A program made the position numbers and the translations under genes. Source: Watersipora subatra (Eukaryota > Bryozoa > Gymnolaemata > Cheilostomatida > Watersiporidae). Taken from it: DNA of 64,000 nt. Below, in pieces: positions 1-10,864 of this stretch (positions within the stretch are counted from its first letter, which is position 1; each line of letters starts with the position of its first letter). The stretch covers positions 3,364,001 to 3,428,000 of the forward strand of contig NC_088715.1 of assembly GCF_963576615.1 (NCBI RefSeq), read 5' to 3'. The notes beneath the pieces were generated by a model. It was given only the letters and a program-made list of their open reading frames with translations, was not told where the DNA came from and did not search any database.

Positions 1-80
1 TATCAACCCTGTATAGTTATATCAAACCCTTTATAGTTATATCAAACTCTGTATGGTTATATCAAATCCTGTCTGTCAAG
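1..80. repeat. 20-bp minisatellite, copy A end
   Basis: About four copies of a 20-bp unit of the form atcaaaccctgtatagttat run in from the left edge. The array is followed by the same flank (ctgtcaagtggctgatgac) that follows the array at 45238-45570 next to copy B. It is therefore the paralogous intron array of TRIM copy A, lying just 3' of the coiled-coil exon. Confidence 0.85.
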
Positions 81-305
81 TGGCTGATGACAAGGCTACG
101 CATACTCCTTTCTTTTAAGTGGTTTTAATTCGCAAAAGCCTACTAAATTTTTGATCAAGTTTGACAAATTCACCCATTCCTAACACATCATTCGTGTCAA
201 AAAGCTTAAAAGATACTAAAAATAATACACTAATAAAAACCTACCAAGTTGGACTCCTACTTTATACTAAGTGGCGCTTTTTGTCTAAATTTTATAGGGA
301 GTTAC

Positions 306-505
306 CCTTTCACGGATGATTCTGCGTACGTGTGTCTTCATTCTTTTGTTATAGACATCAGCCTCATCAACAGCTTGCCAAAGCTGTTTCTCTGCTCTGC
401 AGATCTCTGTAGACTGATCAGAGAGGTTTTGGAGTTGTCTCCTTAACAGCTCATCTGCTTTGCTCAGCACATCAGCAACAGGCATGAATTTGTGGTGGCG
501 AGTGA
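306..505 (-). CDS. TRIM copy A, exon completing B-box 2 and starting the coiled coil (coil 1)
   Basis: The 200-nt exon starts after a pyrimidine-rich acceptor ending TTTGTTAG and stops before the donor GTAACT. It starts in phase 1 and ends in phase 0. The encoded 66 residues begin VTRHHKFMPVADVL, which resembles the end of a B-box 2 (final His region followed by a hydrophobic helix start). A helical stretch rich in Leu, Glu, Gln and Arg follows (about residues 15-66). The paralogous exon at 45829-46028 has the same length, splice sites and phases and about 80% identical residues. Joining to B-box 2 exon 19275-19467 is in frame. Confidence 0.8.
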
Positions 506-1652
506 CTAACAAACAGAAATCACGTTTTAAAGTTTTCATTACCAAAATCTTCTAAACTAACAATATTAACACATGTTAACATTGTTAACAATATTTGTAC
601 ACATGCTACATTTTTAGAGTGACATAGAGTAGCATAAAACTGGAGTTGATTTTAAATCTGCTATGGAAAACAAGCCTACTTTTAACCAAAGTGATCTTTT
701 GAACCAGTCTGCTTTAAATTTTTAGATTTTAAAAATAGGTTTCATGAAAATTTTTTATTATGGTGAGTCATTCCTGATTTGCCAGTTATATTATAATCTA
801 CATTCTTAGCTCAATCACAAGCAACTACATGTACATTCTTAGTTCAATCATCAGCGACTGTCTTCAGAACCGCGGGTAGTCTTCTCCTTACTGTAACAAG
901 CTAGAAGATAAAACTGCTCGAAAGTAGAATTTGTTTCGAAGCTTTGAGTAAAGAAACAAAAAAATTGAAGAAAAACAAACAGAAAAACGAAATGAACAGA
1001 ATTGCGACATTTAGAGAAATACCAAACAATGTTTTAAATAAAACCACTAAGAATGCTATCAAATGTGAATACAACCTTTGCTCGCAGATGGTTTGTCTTC
1101 GAATGTCAGTTTCTGGAAGGAAGCGAGACCAAAACTGGAAGAAGCTAATTGAAACCAAAGCGAACCCTTTCCATTAAGTTGATAGTCATCCAGTCTGAGC
1201 TCCTGTGAACAGATAAGTGCAAATGCAGTGATAGTGCTATAACACTTTCTCTAATAAACTTGTTACCATGAAAACAATCAATTGGTTAGAATTAGGAAGT
1301 TTTAAATCACCTAAGACTTGAAGTTCAGAGAGTAGGAAAGATTGTAAAAAGGTCTGAATAAAACACTGATCTCTCCTCATGAAAAATTAAATGGTCAAGA
1401 GAAATAGTCATGTCATAACTGGACATAACTTATATCTCTGAGCCAATTATCTCCTGTAAATAAATAATAGATATTTTCTGAATTTACATAAGTCAACAGC
1501 AATTATCTACTAAGTAATATTAGCTTGCAAAGTTACTATTATTTGGGTGTCTTATAAACTGTTAAAAATTTAAGCAGTAATCTCAGCAACCAGATCTTCC
1601 ACTATGTTTATTACAATAAAATACATGGTAGAGTACATTTCATTTAAATTAC
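506..1652. other. Intron of copy A, conserved with copy B
   Basis: No exon is seen. The stretch from about 640 to 1260 aligns by eye with 46130-46760 of copy B (shared blocks such as gagctcctgtgaacagataagtg), as expected for paralogous introns. The short open frames near 900-1180 are not conserved as open frames in copy B, so I treat them as chance. Confidence 0.55.
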
Positions 1653-1775
1653 ATCTACACTGTAAGTTTCATACTAACACATTCCAGTTATATTATAATG
1701 TTCGGTTTCAACTTGTATTGATACACCACTTTCAACCATATTATCTGTTCCATCAAATGCGACAAAGTTTACTGA
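1653..1775 (-). pseudogene. Decayed copy of exon X in TRIM copy A
   Basis: This aligns with the 144-nt exon X of copy B (47172-47315) and still encodes recognisable shared residues (VKFVA-like start, NITGM). It has lost the acceptor and first codons by a deletion. It carries an in-frame TAG at 1674-1676 (minus strand) where B has CAG, and the base before the donor GTAATT has changed. It is unlikely to be used as a coding exon. Confidence 0.6.
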
Positions 1776-1784
1776 CACAATTAT

Positions 1785-2950
1785 ATAGATAGACAAAGCG
1801 AGTAACATCAGATAAGAACTCATACAGTAACATAGACATAGTGAGTAACATCAGAAAAGAACTTATATAGTAATATAGACATAGTGACTAGCATCAGATA
1901 AGAACTCATATAGTAATATTATAGACATGGTGAGTAACATCAGATAAGAACTCATACAGTAATATAGGCACAGTGAGTAACATCAGATAAGAACTCATAT
2001 AGTAATATAGACACAGGGAGTAACATAAAATAAGAACTCATATAGTATTATAGACACAGAGAATAACATCAGATAAGAACTCATATAGTATTATAAACAT
2101 AGTGAGTAACATCAGATAAGAACTCATACAGTAATATAGACACAGTGAGTAACATCAAATAATAACTCATACAGTAGTATAGACACAGTGAGTAACATCA
2201 AATAAGAACTCATATAGTAATATTATAGACATGGTAAGTAACATCAGATAAGAACTCATACAGTAATATAGGCACAGTGAGTAACATCAGATAAGAACTC
2301 ATATAGTAATATAGACACAGGGAGTAACATAAAATAAGAACTCATATAGTATTATAGACACAGAGAATAACATCAGATAAGAACTCATATAGTATTATAA
2401 ACGTAGTGAGTAACATCAGATAAGAACTCATACAGTAATATAGACACAGTGAGTAACATCAAATGATAACTCATACAGTAGTATAGACACAGTGAGTAAC
2501 ATCAAATAAGAACTCGTATAGTAATATAAACACAGTGAGTAACATCAGATAAGAACTCATATAGTAATATAGACACAGTGAGTAACATCAGATAAGAACT
2601 CATATAGTAATATAGACACAGGGAGTAACATCAGATAAGAACTCATATAGTTATATAGACACAGTGAGTAACATCAGATAAGATCTCATATAGTAATATA
2701 GACACAGTGAGTAACATCAGATAAGAACTCATATAGTAATATAGACGCAGTGAGTAACATCAGATAAGAACTTATACAGTAATATAGGTGCAGTGAGTAA
2801 CATCAGATAAAAACTCATATAGTAATATAAACACAGTTAGTAACATTAGATAAGAACTATTATGGTAATATACAACATCGAATAAGAACTCATATGGTAA
2901 AATAGACATAGTGAGTAGTAACATCAAATAAAAACTCATATAGTACAATG
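1785..2950. repeat. 43-bp minisatellite in intron of copy A
   Basis: About 27 copies of a 43-bp unit (core gtgagtaacatcagataaga followed by actcatatagtaatatagac) occur here. Unit variants recur in blocks: the run beginning near 1921 repeats near 2225, which suggests a secondary duplication of about seven units. The same unit makes a larger array in the paralogous intron at 47330-49640. Confidence 0.92.
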
Positions 2951-3339
2951 AAAGTTTAATGTTATATTAACCTAACGATTATTTTATGGCATTCTACATA
3001 GAAATTAGGTGGAAAATTTCCTTCCCCTGAAAAACAACAAAATAATTTTAGTTATATATAAAGAGCTATACTTTTGTTTAACATTATTCATTTCAATGTA
3101 GGAAACTTGTACTTGTATCTTTGTTCTGTGGAATAGACATGAATAGCACTTGAATTATTGTTAATGAGTTATAGTAAAGTAAGATACAAAAAGAGTTTTA
3201 TTCATACTTAAAGAATACAAACATTGAGTCAAATACTATTTCGGGTTTTTCAGTGAAGCCCAAACAGCAAGGATATGTCTGATCATCATTTAGGTTTGCA
3301 TTTGACTTGTTGATATTTGTTAGACCACAATAAACTTAC
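2951..3339. other. Intron of copy A between minisatellite and FG exon
   Basis: This is AT-rich sequence with no recognisable gene or repeat. It joins the donor of the FG exon (GTAAGT on the minus strand, at 3334-3339) to the 43-bp array. The open frame of the FG exon runs 18 codons past the donor before a stop. Confidence 0.5.
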
Positions 3340-6287
3340 GCTTGATATGGGCAGTGCTGTTTCAGGTATGGCACCGAAGAGATCTGGAGCAGTTGTAGTG
3401 ACAGACAATGTATTGGAACTCGTTGTTCTGCCAAATAATCCTGTATTTAGTTTGGATGTTGCTGCTCCGAATAATGATGTAGTTTTGGTATCAGAAGAAG
3501 CTGTTGCAGCTGTGGTGGGGGATAAAAAATTAACACCTGTTGTGCTACCAAAGCGTCCTGTATTTGGTTTGGATATTGCTGCTCCAATTAACGATGTAGT
3601 TGTGGTACCAGAGGAAGCTGTTGCAGCTGAAGTGGGGAATAAAAGACCAGTGGTTGTTGTACTACTAAATAGTCCTGTGTGTGGTTTGGATGTTGCTGCT
3701 CCGAATAACGATGTAGTTTTGGTACGAGAGGAAGCTGTTGCAGCTGTAGTAGGGGATGAAAGATCAATACCTGTTGCACTGCCAAATAGTCCTGTGTTTG
3801 GTTTGGATGTAGCTGCTCCGAATAACGATGTAGTTTTGGTACCAGAGGGAACTGTTGCAGCTATAGTGGTTGATGAAAGATTAACAACTGTTGCACTGCC
3901 AAATAGTCCTGTGCTTGGCTTAGATGCAGCTGCTCCGAATAACGATGTAGTTTTGGTATCGCAGGGAACTGTTGCAGCTGTAGTGGTTGATGAAAGATTA
4001 ACACCTGTTGTACTGCCAAATAGTCCTGTGTTTGGTTTGGATGTTGCTGCTCCGAATAACGATGTAGTTGTGGTACCAGAGGAAGCTGTTGCAGCTGTAG
4101 TAGGGGATGAAAGATCAATGCCTGTTGCACTGCCAATTAGTCCTGTGTTTGGTTTGGATGTTGCTGCTCCGAATAACGATGTAGTTTTGGGACCAGAGGA
4201 AGCTGTTGCAGCTGTAGTGGTGGATGAAAGATTAACATCTGTTGTAGTACCAAATAGTCCTGTGCTTGGTTTGAATGTTGCTGCTCCAAATAACGATGTA
4301 GTTTTGGTACCAGAGGAAGCTGTTGCAGCTGTAGTGGGAGATGAAAGATCACTGCCTGTTGTACTGCCAAATAGTCCTGTGTTTGGTTTGGATGTAGCTG
4401 CTCCGAATAATGATGTAGTTTTGGGACCAGAGGACGCTGCTGCAGCTGTAGTGGGGAATGAAAAATTATCATCCATTGTAGTACCAAATAGTCCTGTGTT
4501 TGGTTTGGATGTAGCTGCTCCAAATAACGATGTAGTTTTGGTACCAGAGGAAGCTGTTGCAGCTGTAGAGGGGGATGAAAGATTAACATCTGTTGCACTG
4601 CCAAATAGTCCTGTGTTTGGTTTGGATGTAGCTGCTCCGAATAATGATGTAGTTTTGGGACCAGAAGAAGCAATTGCAGCTGTAGTGGTTGATGAAAGAT
4701 TAACATCTGTTGTAGTACCAAATAGTCCTGTGTTTGGTTTGGATGTAGCTGCTCCGAATAACGATGTAGTTTTGGTACCAGAGGGAACTGTTGCAGCTAT
4801 AGTGGTTGATGAAAGATTAACAACTGTTGCACTGCCAAATAGTCCTGTGCTTGGCTTAGATGCAGCTGCTCCGAATAACGATGTAGTTTTGGTATCGCAG
4901 GGAACTGTTGCAGCTGTAGTGGTTGATGAAAGATTAACACCTGTTGTACTGCCAAATAGTCCTGTGTTTGGTTTGGATGTTGCTGCTCCGAATAACGATG
5001 TAGTTGTGGTACCAGAGGAAGCTGTTGCAGCTGTAGTAGGGGATGAAAGATCAATGCCTGTTGCACTGCCAAATAGTCCTGTGTTTGGTTTGGATGTAGC
5101 TGCTCCGAATAATGATGTAGTTTTTGAACCAGAGGACGCTGTTGCAGCTGTAGTGGGGAATGAAAAGTTATCATCTGTTTTAGTACCAAATAGTTCTGTG
5201 TTTGGTTTGGATGTTGCTGCTCCGAATAACGATGTAGTTTTGGGACCAGAGGAAGCTGTTGCAGCTGTAGTGGTGGATGAAAGATTAACATCTGTTGTAG
5301 TACCAAATAGTCCTGTGTTTGGTTTGGATGTAGCTGCTCCAAATAACGATGTAGTTTTGGTACCAGAGGAAGCTGTTGCAGCTGTAGAGGGGGATGAAAG
5401 ATTAACATCTGCTGCACTGCCAAATAGTCCTGTGCTTGGTTTGGATGTAGCTGCTCCGAATAATGATGTAGTTTTGGGACCAGAAGAAGCAATTGCAGCT
5501 GTAGTGGGGGATGAAAGATCAATGCTTGTTGTACTACTAAATAGTCCTGTGTTTGGTTTGGATATTGCTGCTCCGAATAACGATGTAGTTTTAGGACCAG
5601 AGGAAGCAATTGCAGCTTTAGTAGGGGATAAAAAATTAACACCTGTTGTACTGCCAAAGCGTCCTGTGTTTGGTTTGGATGTAGCTGCTCTGAATAACGA
5701 TGTAGTTTTAGGACCAGAGGAAGCTGTTGCAGCTATAGTAGGGGATGAAAGATTAACACCTGTTGTAGTACCAAATAGTCCTGTGTTTGGTTTGGGTGTT
5801 GCTGCTCCGAATAGCGATGTAGTTTTGGGACCAGAGGAAGCTGTTGCAGCTGTAGTAGGGGATGAAAGATCAATGCTTGTTATACTACTAAATAGTCCTG
5901 TGTTTGGTTTGGATGTTGCTGCTCCAAATAACGATGTAGTTTTGGTATCACAGGAAACTGTTGCAGCTGTAGGGATTGATGAAAGATTAACACCTGTTGT
6001 GCTGCCAAGTAGTCCTGTGTTTGGTTTGGATGTTGCTGCTCCGGATAACGATGTAGTTTTGGTACCAGAGGAAGCTGTTGCAGCTGTAGTGGTAGATGAA
6101 AGATTAACATCCGTTGTAGTACCAAATAGTCCTGTGTTTGGTTTAAATGGTTGAGATGCATTTACTGAGGCAGGCTTGAACCCAGCGAAAAGTGACTTTG
6201 ATCCAGCATTAGTGTTGGGTGATATGTTAAAATCTTTCAGAATACCAATAGATTGTGTGGTTGACTTGGATATTGCAGTTTCAAATC
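3340..6287 (-). CDS. FG-repeat exon of TRIM copy A (proposed alternative exon)
   Basis: This 2948-nt minus-strand exon is open throughout. No ATG occurs in the frame until 4476, so translation must enter by splicing. The acceptor is CTTCTGTTTTAG just above 6287 and the donor is GTAAGT at 3334-3339. Start phase is 1 and end phase 0. It encodes about 982 residues: an N-terminal unique part of about 50, roughly 24 tandem 39-residue repeats with two FG motifs each (GLFG and SLFG) in a Ser/Thr-rich spacer, and a short unique tail. FG repeats are known from nucleoporins, where they bind transport receptors and cohere. Here the upstream exons encode RING and B-boxes. Copy B conserves the reading frame and both splice sites. 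The alternative is a nested independent gene or an untranslated repeat. Confidence 0.6.
3430..6150. repeat. 117-bp coding tandem repeat in FG exon A
   Basis: About 23-24 copies of a 117-bp unit (39 codons) occur here. The units are very similar at nucleotide level, and groups of neighbouring units recur as blocks (for example the set at 3820-4130 recurs at 4770-5080), which indicates recent unequal exchange. Because 117 is a multiple of three, open frames also persist on the opposite strand. Confidence 0.93.
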
Positions 6288-6883
6288 CTAAAACAGAAGT
6301 AAAGATACAAAATGAATTTGGTTCAGTTGTGATTCTACAAGACTGTTATACACCAGCAAGTCTATTTGATTATTGTGGATTCATAATGCAAAAATAAACT
6401 CACTTGAATATTGGTTGGTCTACCTAGCTTTTCTAAAAAGAAATACTGTAATGTTCTACAAGAAAAATTGCAGTGAGTATTTTTAGGCTTTCGTTTTCCT
6501 AGAAGCATGTAGAAGTTGCATTAGAATTATACATAGATTAACTGAATTCTCAGCAGGTAATAAAAAGTCTTTAGACAGAAAATTTATTTTTCTTTATTAT
6601 ATACAACTTTACCATTCTAGTTTTTAAACTTCATATTATGAGAAAAGATTTTTGTTGAGCTCAATTGAATTAAGAGAAAAAATAAAACAAATGTGAGGAT
6701 TGTCAACCTTTTCCAAACAACTCTAATTTTTATATCTATATGTTTAAATCTGAAAGTCTTCGTCGACGCCGTCATTTGTTCAGATGTCTGCCTTTCTATA
6801 TATAGCTATTAAAATCTTGGAACAAAAAGCTCTCCGCTCTGAGTTTGATTTTTCAGAGATTGCAACTGCAAGTTTTTGCCATT
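6288..6883. other. Intron of copy A upstream of the FG exon
   Basis: The part at 6420-6545 aligns with 53450-53570 of copy B, confirming paralogous introns. The rest holds AT-rich sequence and a repeat-family fragment (cttcatattatgagaaaag at 6629-6647) that recurs near 19110, 55650, 60410 and 60515. No coding exon is seen. Confidence 0.5.
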
Positions 6884-7290
6884 GCTAGCTGTGCTATCCA
6901 GCTTTGCCTTGGTATTAAAAATCAGCTTATAAACAATGAGAGGTAATGAGAGTTGCCTGCCACTTGCTATTAGCCTGACACGTTGCCAATGGGTATTTTG
7001 AGTGTCTTACTAATAAAACTTACTGCTTCTCATGACACTGTGTTGTGATGGAAACGGTAGCGTATTTGTTCCCATATAGTGACATATATTGCCTAGTGAT
7101 TCTATCAAGATCGTGTAGTTTAATTAGTCAGTTGTCGGACTGGCATGGCGAATGGGAGGCTTCGAGATCAAATCTTCTGCGATACGGATTCTATACTCCA
7201 AGATTTTAATAGCTATAGCCGGACAATCGCAATGGTGAAGAATACCCGAATACACACACGACCAACTTTGAGAAATATATATACATGTAA
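6884..7290 (+). mobile_element. tRNA-derived SINE
   Basis: The element starts with gctgtgctatccagctttgc and contains a tRNA-like stretch. Its A-box-like part is near 7115-7130 and its B-box-like part (ggcttcgagatcaaatc) is near 7160. It then continues gatacggattct and attttaatagctatagccgg. The same order is seen at 31480-31890 (plus), and in reverse at 18545-19005 and 53725-54073. It is non-coding; mobilisation would depend on a partner LINE not seen here. Confidence 0.6.
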
Positions 7291-7309
7291 ATATATATAC
7301 ATGTATATT

Positions 7310-7957
7310 AAGTTTATTAAAAACTACAGGTTAAAATCATTACTACTAATAGTTTCATGCAATCGCGTTGCAATCTTCAGGTAGAATGACTAAAATGTAT
7401 AATGTACAAGCTATAAAATTACTTTATAAAGCTGAGGGCTCAATACTGTTGTCTGATATATATAGTATACAGCAAAGATGTAGTCAAATTATGCTATCGA
7501 GCTAATTAAGTGTTTTCTAGCGTGCCGGCATGTGGATATCAGCTCACTTTTAGTGTTAAGGCTGACTAACTTTGGTTCGAATATGATGAAGTACTTTTCC
7601 CGTAGACATAACTGGCAAGATTTTGTTGATGTGTTGTATGACAGCGCTCTTTTGATGATCTTCCAGGTTATATTATAGTGAATGTTCTTGTCTTTTAAGT
7701 CCCATATGTATTTATTCAATCCTGTTTGTAGCCTTTTGGTAGGATATTTAAAAGATGTTTTGTGGTTGGCTAATCTTGTTTTAAAAGTTGTTTCAGTGAG
7801 GCCGACATACGTTTGTGTCTCTTGCGCATCGTGTTCTCCAGACTCTACGGTCGCCTGATATACTATGCAGTTTGAAAGGCATTCTCCATTTAGAGGGCAA
7901 TTTTCCCGATTTTTGCAGTTGCATTTTCTGTCGATGTTGGGTGGTTGCAATAGTGCT
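7310..7957 (-). mobile_element. Penelope-like element fragment: GIY-YIG domain and 3' end
   Basis: The minus-strand frame 7489-7950 encodes a cysteine-rich start (CKNRENCPLNGECL) followed by a GIY-YIG-type nuclease core (TYVGLTETTFKTRLANHKTSF, KYIWDLKDKN) and a conserved tail (SCQLCLREKYFII, ELISTCRHARKHL). This order is typical of the C-terminus of GIY-YIG-bearing Penelope-like retroelements. The 3' non-coding part (7310-7488) matches 17757-17935 in opposite orientation. The frame is intact, but the reverse transcriptase upstream is missing; the adjoining RT piece faces the other way. Confidence 0.75.
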
Positions 7958-7989
7958 TGTTTATTGTGCCAGCTAATTATGTGGTTGAT

Positions 7990-8650
7990 GTCTGAAGTAC
8001 AGCTATAACTTAGTTTAAAATGAAAATGATCTAAGCAAAAAACTTGAAGATAAAACCAAAGTTATTGTGGCTGCAGACAAAACAAACAATTACTATCGCA
8101 TGAATACTCAGACTTACCAGAGCCTCTTAACCAACAACACCACGAAGGACTACAAAAAGATAATTACAGCTACAGTAGATTCCATCAATTTAGAAACAAA
8201 GGCTATAGCAAACAAACTTAATATCACAGACCGAATATATAAAACTAGTGAGCAAGAAGCATTTATCACTATTAAAGATCACAAGGCAAACTTCCCGAGA
8301 AACCAACTTGTCGGCTCATTAATCCTAGCAAATCGGAGATAGGCATCATCAGTAAACAAATCACAGATCGCATCAACCAGGAAATACTCAACCAACTGAA
8401 CTTAAATAATTGGACAAACACAACATCGGTGCTAACATGGTTTAAAAACATCACTAACAAATCCCAGCACTCTTTCATTGTATTTGATATCATTGAATTT
8501 TATCCCTCAATAACGGAAGATCTACTTAAAGAATAGAAAAAGCATAATATTATTATGCTTTATTAGTTGACTTATGTTCTAAAAATAGAATCAAGGAGAT
8601 TGACCCACTAGAAGCTGAGATATAGCCAGCCAAACACAGGTCTAACTAAT
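7990..8650 (+). mobile_element. Penelope-like element fragment: N-terminal reverse transcriptase
   Basis: Plus-strand translation gives RT segments of the same element: VAADKTNNYYRMNT, EQEAFITIKDHKANF (8067-8342), then after a frame shift near 8335 IGIISKQITDRINQEI, and FDIIEFYPSITEDLL, the first catalytic-Asp motif of the palm. The coding sequence breaks near 8335 and again at a TAG after LLKE. The end (8500-8650) is homologous in reverse orientation to 16420-16560. It is a non-functional fragment. Confidence 0.75.
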
Positions 8651-9212
8651 AATGAATCAGAGGAAAACCCTTCGAAAATCCCGAAAACTGTGACGTATTA
8701 AATCGACTTAATGTTCATGTGCCGGAGTAGCGCACCCTTACCGCTGTTACGTACAATGATTGTTTTGGCTACGAGATGTGAAACGCTTCTCGCGATAGTA
8801 AATAATTTACAGACTAGCTCTGGTTTCTCAGAAAATCAAGCAAACATTGTGTGGTAAAGGCATTTGCCCACAACCCCTCGCCGTGATTTTTCAAAACAGA
8901 AGAGCAGATTTTGACTATTGTCCTTTAAATTTTAACTCGATCTCCACGGATATGCTCCGAAGATCCTCTGTTCAACGAACGGCACGTGTATAGTCTATAT
9001 GCGACATCCGCGATTGCAGTTCGTTTAGAATAAGAAATGAGAATGTGAATTTTTGTTCATTCATCATTTTTCTATTGTGTATTTACTGCAGCATTTAGTT
9101 TATTTTCATGATAATCGTCACTATTAACAGACTGTAAGTTCACCACAGCCATAATCTTAAAAAGAATAACTTGACCGTGCTGCTCTTGTTGTAAGAAAAG
9201 AAAACGATAACT
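8651..9212. other. Unassigned sequence before gypsy A
   Basis: I see no open frame of note, tandem repeat or recognised element. The last four bases (AACT, 9209-9212) are the left target-site duplication of the LTR element that follows. Confidence 0.5.
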
Positions 9213-9737
9213 TGTGGCAGATTTGTTACTACCCATATTATACAGTTCGGTTACAGTGCATGCTTACTCATATTCTTAGTCAACCCACGCGTCATTAATC
9301 CTTATATGGTCATTATTACCGTATATAGTCATTATGCCCTTACATGGGCGAGCTCCACGCTTGACATCACAACCTATATAAAGGAATGCACAGCTTGCAG
9401 TGGAGGCAGTTGTTTGTAAGATAGCCAATACAATTATACGCATATACACGCTCTCTCTTCATTTCATGCTTGAGCAATCAGTAAAAGAATTAATGCCTGA
9501 TAGACGACTAGTATAGGCATCATCGGTCATCTAGTTGACTACGGGGTCAGCAGCTGGTGTGCTCTGACGGGGACGACCTAATCATAAAAGAGAGGGCGGC
9601 CCAAGCTAATCAGACAGTGGACCTTAGGGTCGACGTAGTCTTCCATTATCACAGATAATTATAGTGCACGGCAAGGTTAATGTAAGCCGACCCGAGGGGT
9701 CGCCATTAGGTACGCTGGTAGACCAAAAACCAGTACA
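9213..9737 (+). repeat. 5' LTR of gypsy A
   Basis: It begins tgtggcagatttgttac and ends accagtaca, and is nearly identical to 15486-16010. It contains a TATA-like stretch (cctatataaagg near 9372), the likely promoter, with start sites expected just downstream. Confidence 0.93.
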
Positions 9738-9738
9738 C

Positions 9739-9758
9739 TGGTGGCAGCGGTGGGATCG
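9739..9758 (+). other. Primer-binding site of gypsy A (tRNA-Leu)
   Basis: The sequence tggtggcagcggtgggat begins one base after the LTR. It is complementary to the 3' end of a tRNA-Leu (…ATCCCACCGCTGCCA plus CCA), from my knowledge of animal tRNA-Leu sequences. Confidence 0.75.
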
Positions 9759-9765
9759 TCTGACC

Positions 9766-10620
9766 ATGCCTGGAAGACGGTCAACTAGGAGAGAGGCAGC
9801 TGAGGCTGATCTCCATCAAGCTGATCAGTATGGGCGGATGACTGACGCCATAACTGAGGCTTTACGGCAATCTCGACCAGAGAGGGACTTCAAGCCCCCT
9901 AAGTTTGATGGCAGTGATGATGTTGAACTGTTCATCAGTCAGTTTCAGGAAGTAGCTGAAGTTAATCAATGGTATACAGGGTCAGCACGTCTACACCTCA
10001 GAAAGGTACTGAAGGACAGTGCTAAAAGCTGTGGTAGGGGAGAAACTACAGATGCCATCTTTGCAGCCTTGAAAACTAAATTTGGTCTGACAGTTAGAGA
10101 GGCCAGGAGTCAATTAAAACTCAAGAAGGAAGTCAAGGTTAGCTTGCAAGATCATGCTGCGGAAATAGAAAGACTAGCCAATATAGCTTATGCTGATCTG
10201 CCTGAGCACCATTGTGCAAATATGGCATTAAATGCTTTCTCCTTGACATTGGGCAACACCTATCTACAGAGGCATCTGTTAGCGGTGGGAGCACAGACTT
10301 TGGGAGAGGCAGTGCAGGCTGGAAATGAGTTTCTGCAAATTCAGCCATTTAATCCTCGGTTGACCCAAAGGTCAACCATCATGGCTATAGAAGGGGAGGA
10401 AGAGGATGACCCCAAGGCAGCCCAGGTCGACCTCCCACAAGCTACAAAATCGGCTACGTTGGAAGATGTCCTTGTAGCCCTAAAGGAGCTGACCACCCTG
10501 ACGACAGGACTGGCGGTCAATGGTAGCCGACCCAGAAGCCAAGGTCGGACTACTCCAGAGCCGCAGCAGATCAGAAGGGCGACCAGCTGTCGGGAATGTA
10601 GAATAGTCAGACATGTCAGA
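9766..10620 (+). CDS. Gag of gypsy A (interrupted)
   Basis: The start chosen is the ATG just after the primer-binding site (MPGRRSTRREAAEAD). The open frame upstream of it is LTR sequence. The central part is a retrotransposon Gag capsid-like region (PPKFDGSDDVELFISQFQEV; HLRKVLKDSAKSC). The C-terminus enters a CCHC knuckle (CREC), but the Gly before the His is replaced and a TGA at 10621-10623 cuts it just before the last Cys. Gag packages element RNA. The frame upstream is otherwise intact, about 285 residues. Confidence 0.8.
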
Positions 10621-10864
10621 TGACAGTGTCCTCGGATGGCAGCTACCCAGCCAGCAAGAAACCAGCAGCAGGGAAACAGACATCGTCCACAGCAGTAGGG
10701 GGACATACTGACTGTGGACCCTCAAACCAGAGAAAGCCACCCTAACAGACTCCACGTCGGACAGGTCGACCTCAGACCCCCATAGGTCAACTTCAGTCCT
10801 ACTACAAAACTCTTTTGACTCACTAACTGAGCAGCAAACAGAGGAAATCCAAATCCCAAACCCA

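Noticed and set aside
901-1177. Paired frames on both strands near 1 kb
   Set aside because: Not open in the homologous part of copy B (46370-46670) and no splice signals.
1785-2950. Array of splice donors (each 43-bp unit contains GTGAGT on the plus strand)
   Set aside because: The host gene is on the minus strand, and the motif is simply part of the repeated unit.
3588-5657. Gln/Leu-rich minus-strand frames (QTQDYLAVQQ repeats)
   Set aside because: These are a second frame of the same repeat, interrupted several times. The FG frame is continuous and ends at conserved splice sites.
3317-6154. Plus-strand 945-codon frame as a repeat protein gene
   Set aside because: It is antisense to the FG exon, open because the repeat unit is 117 bp, and its counterpart in copy B is broken by stops while the minus FG frame is intact.
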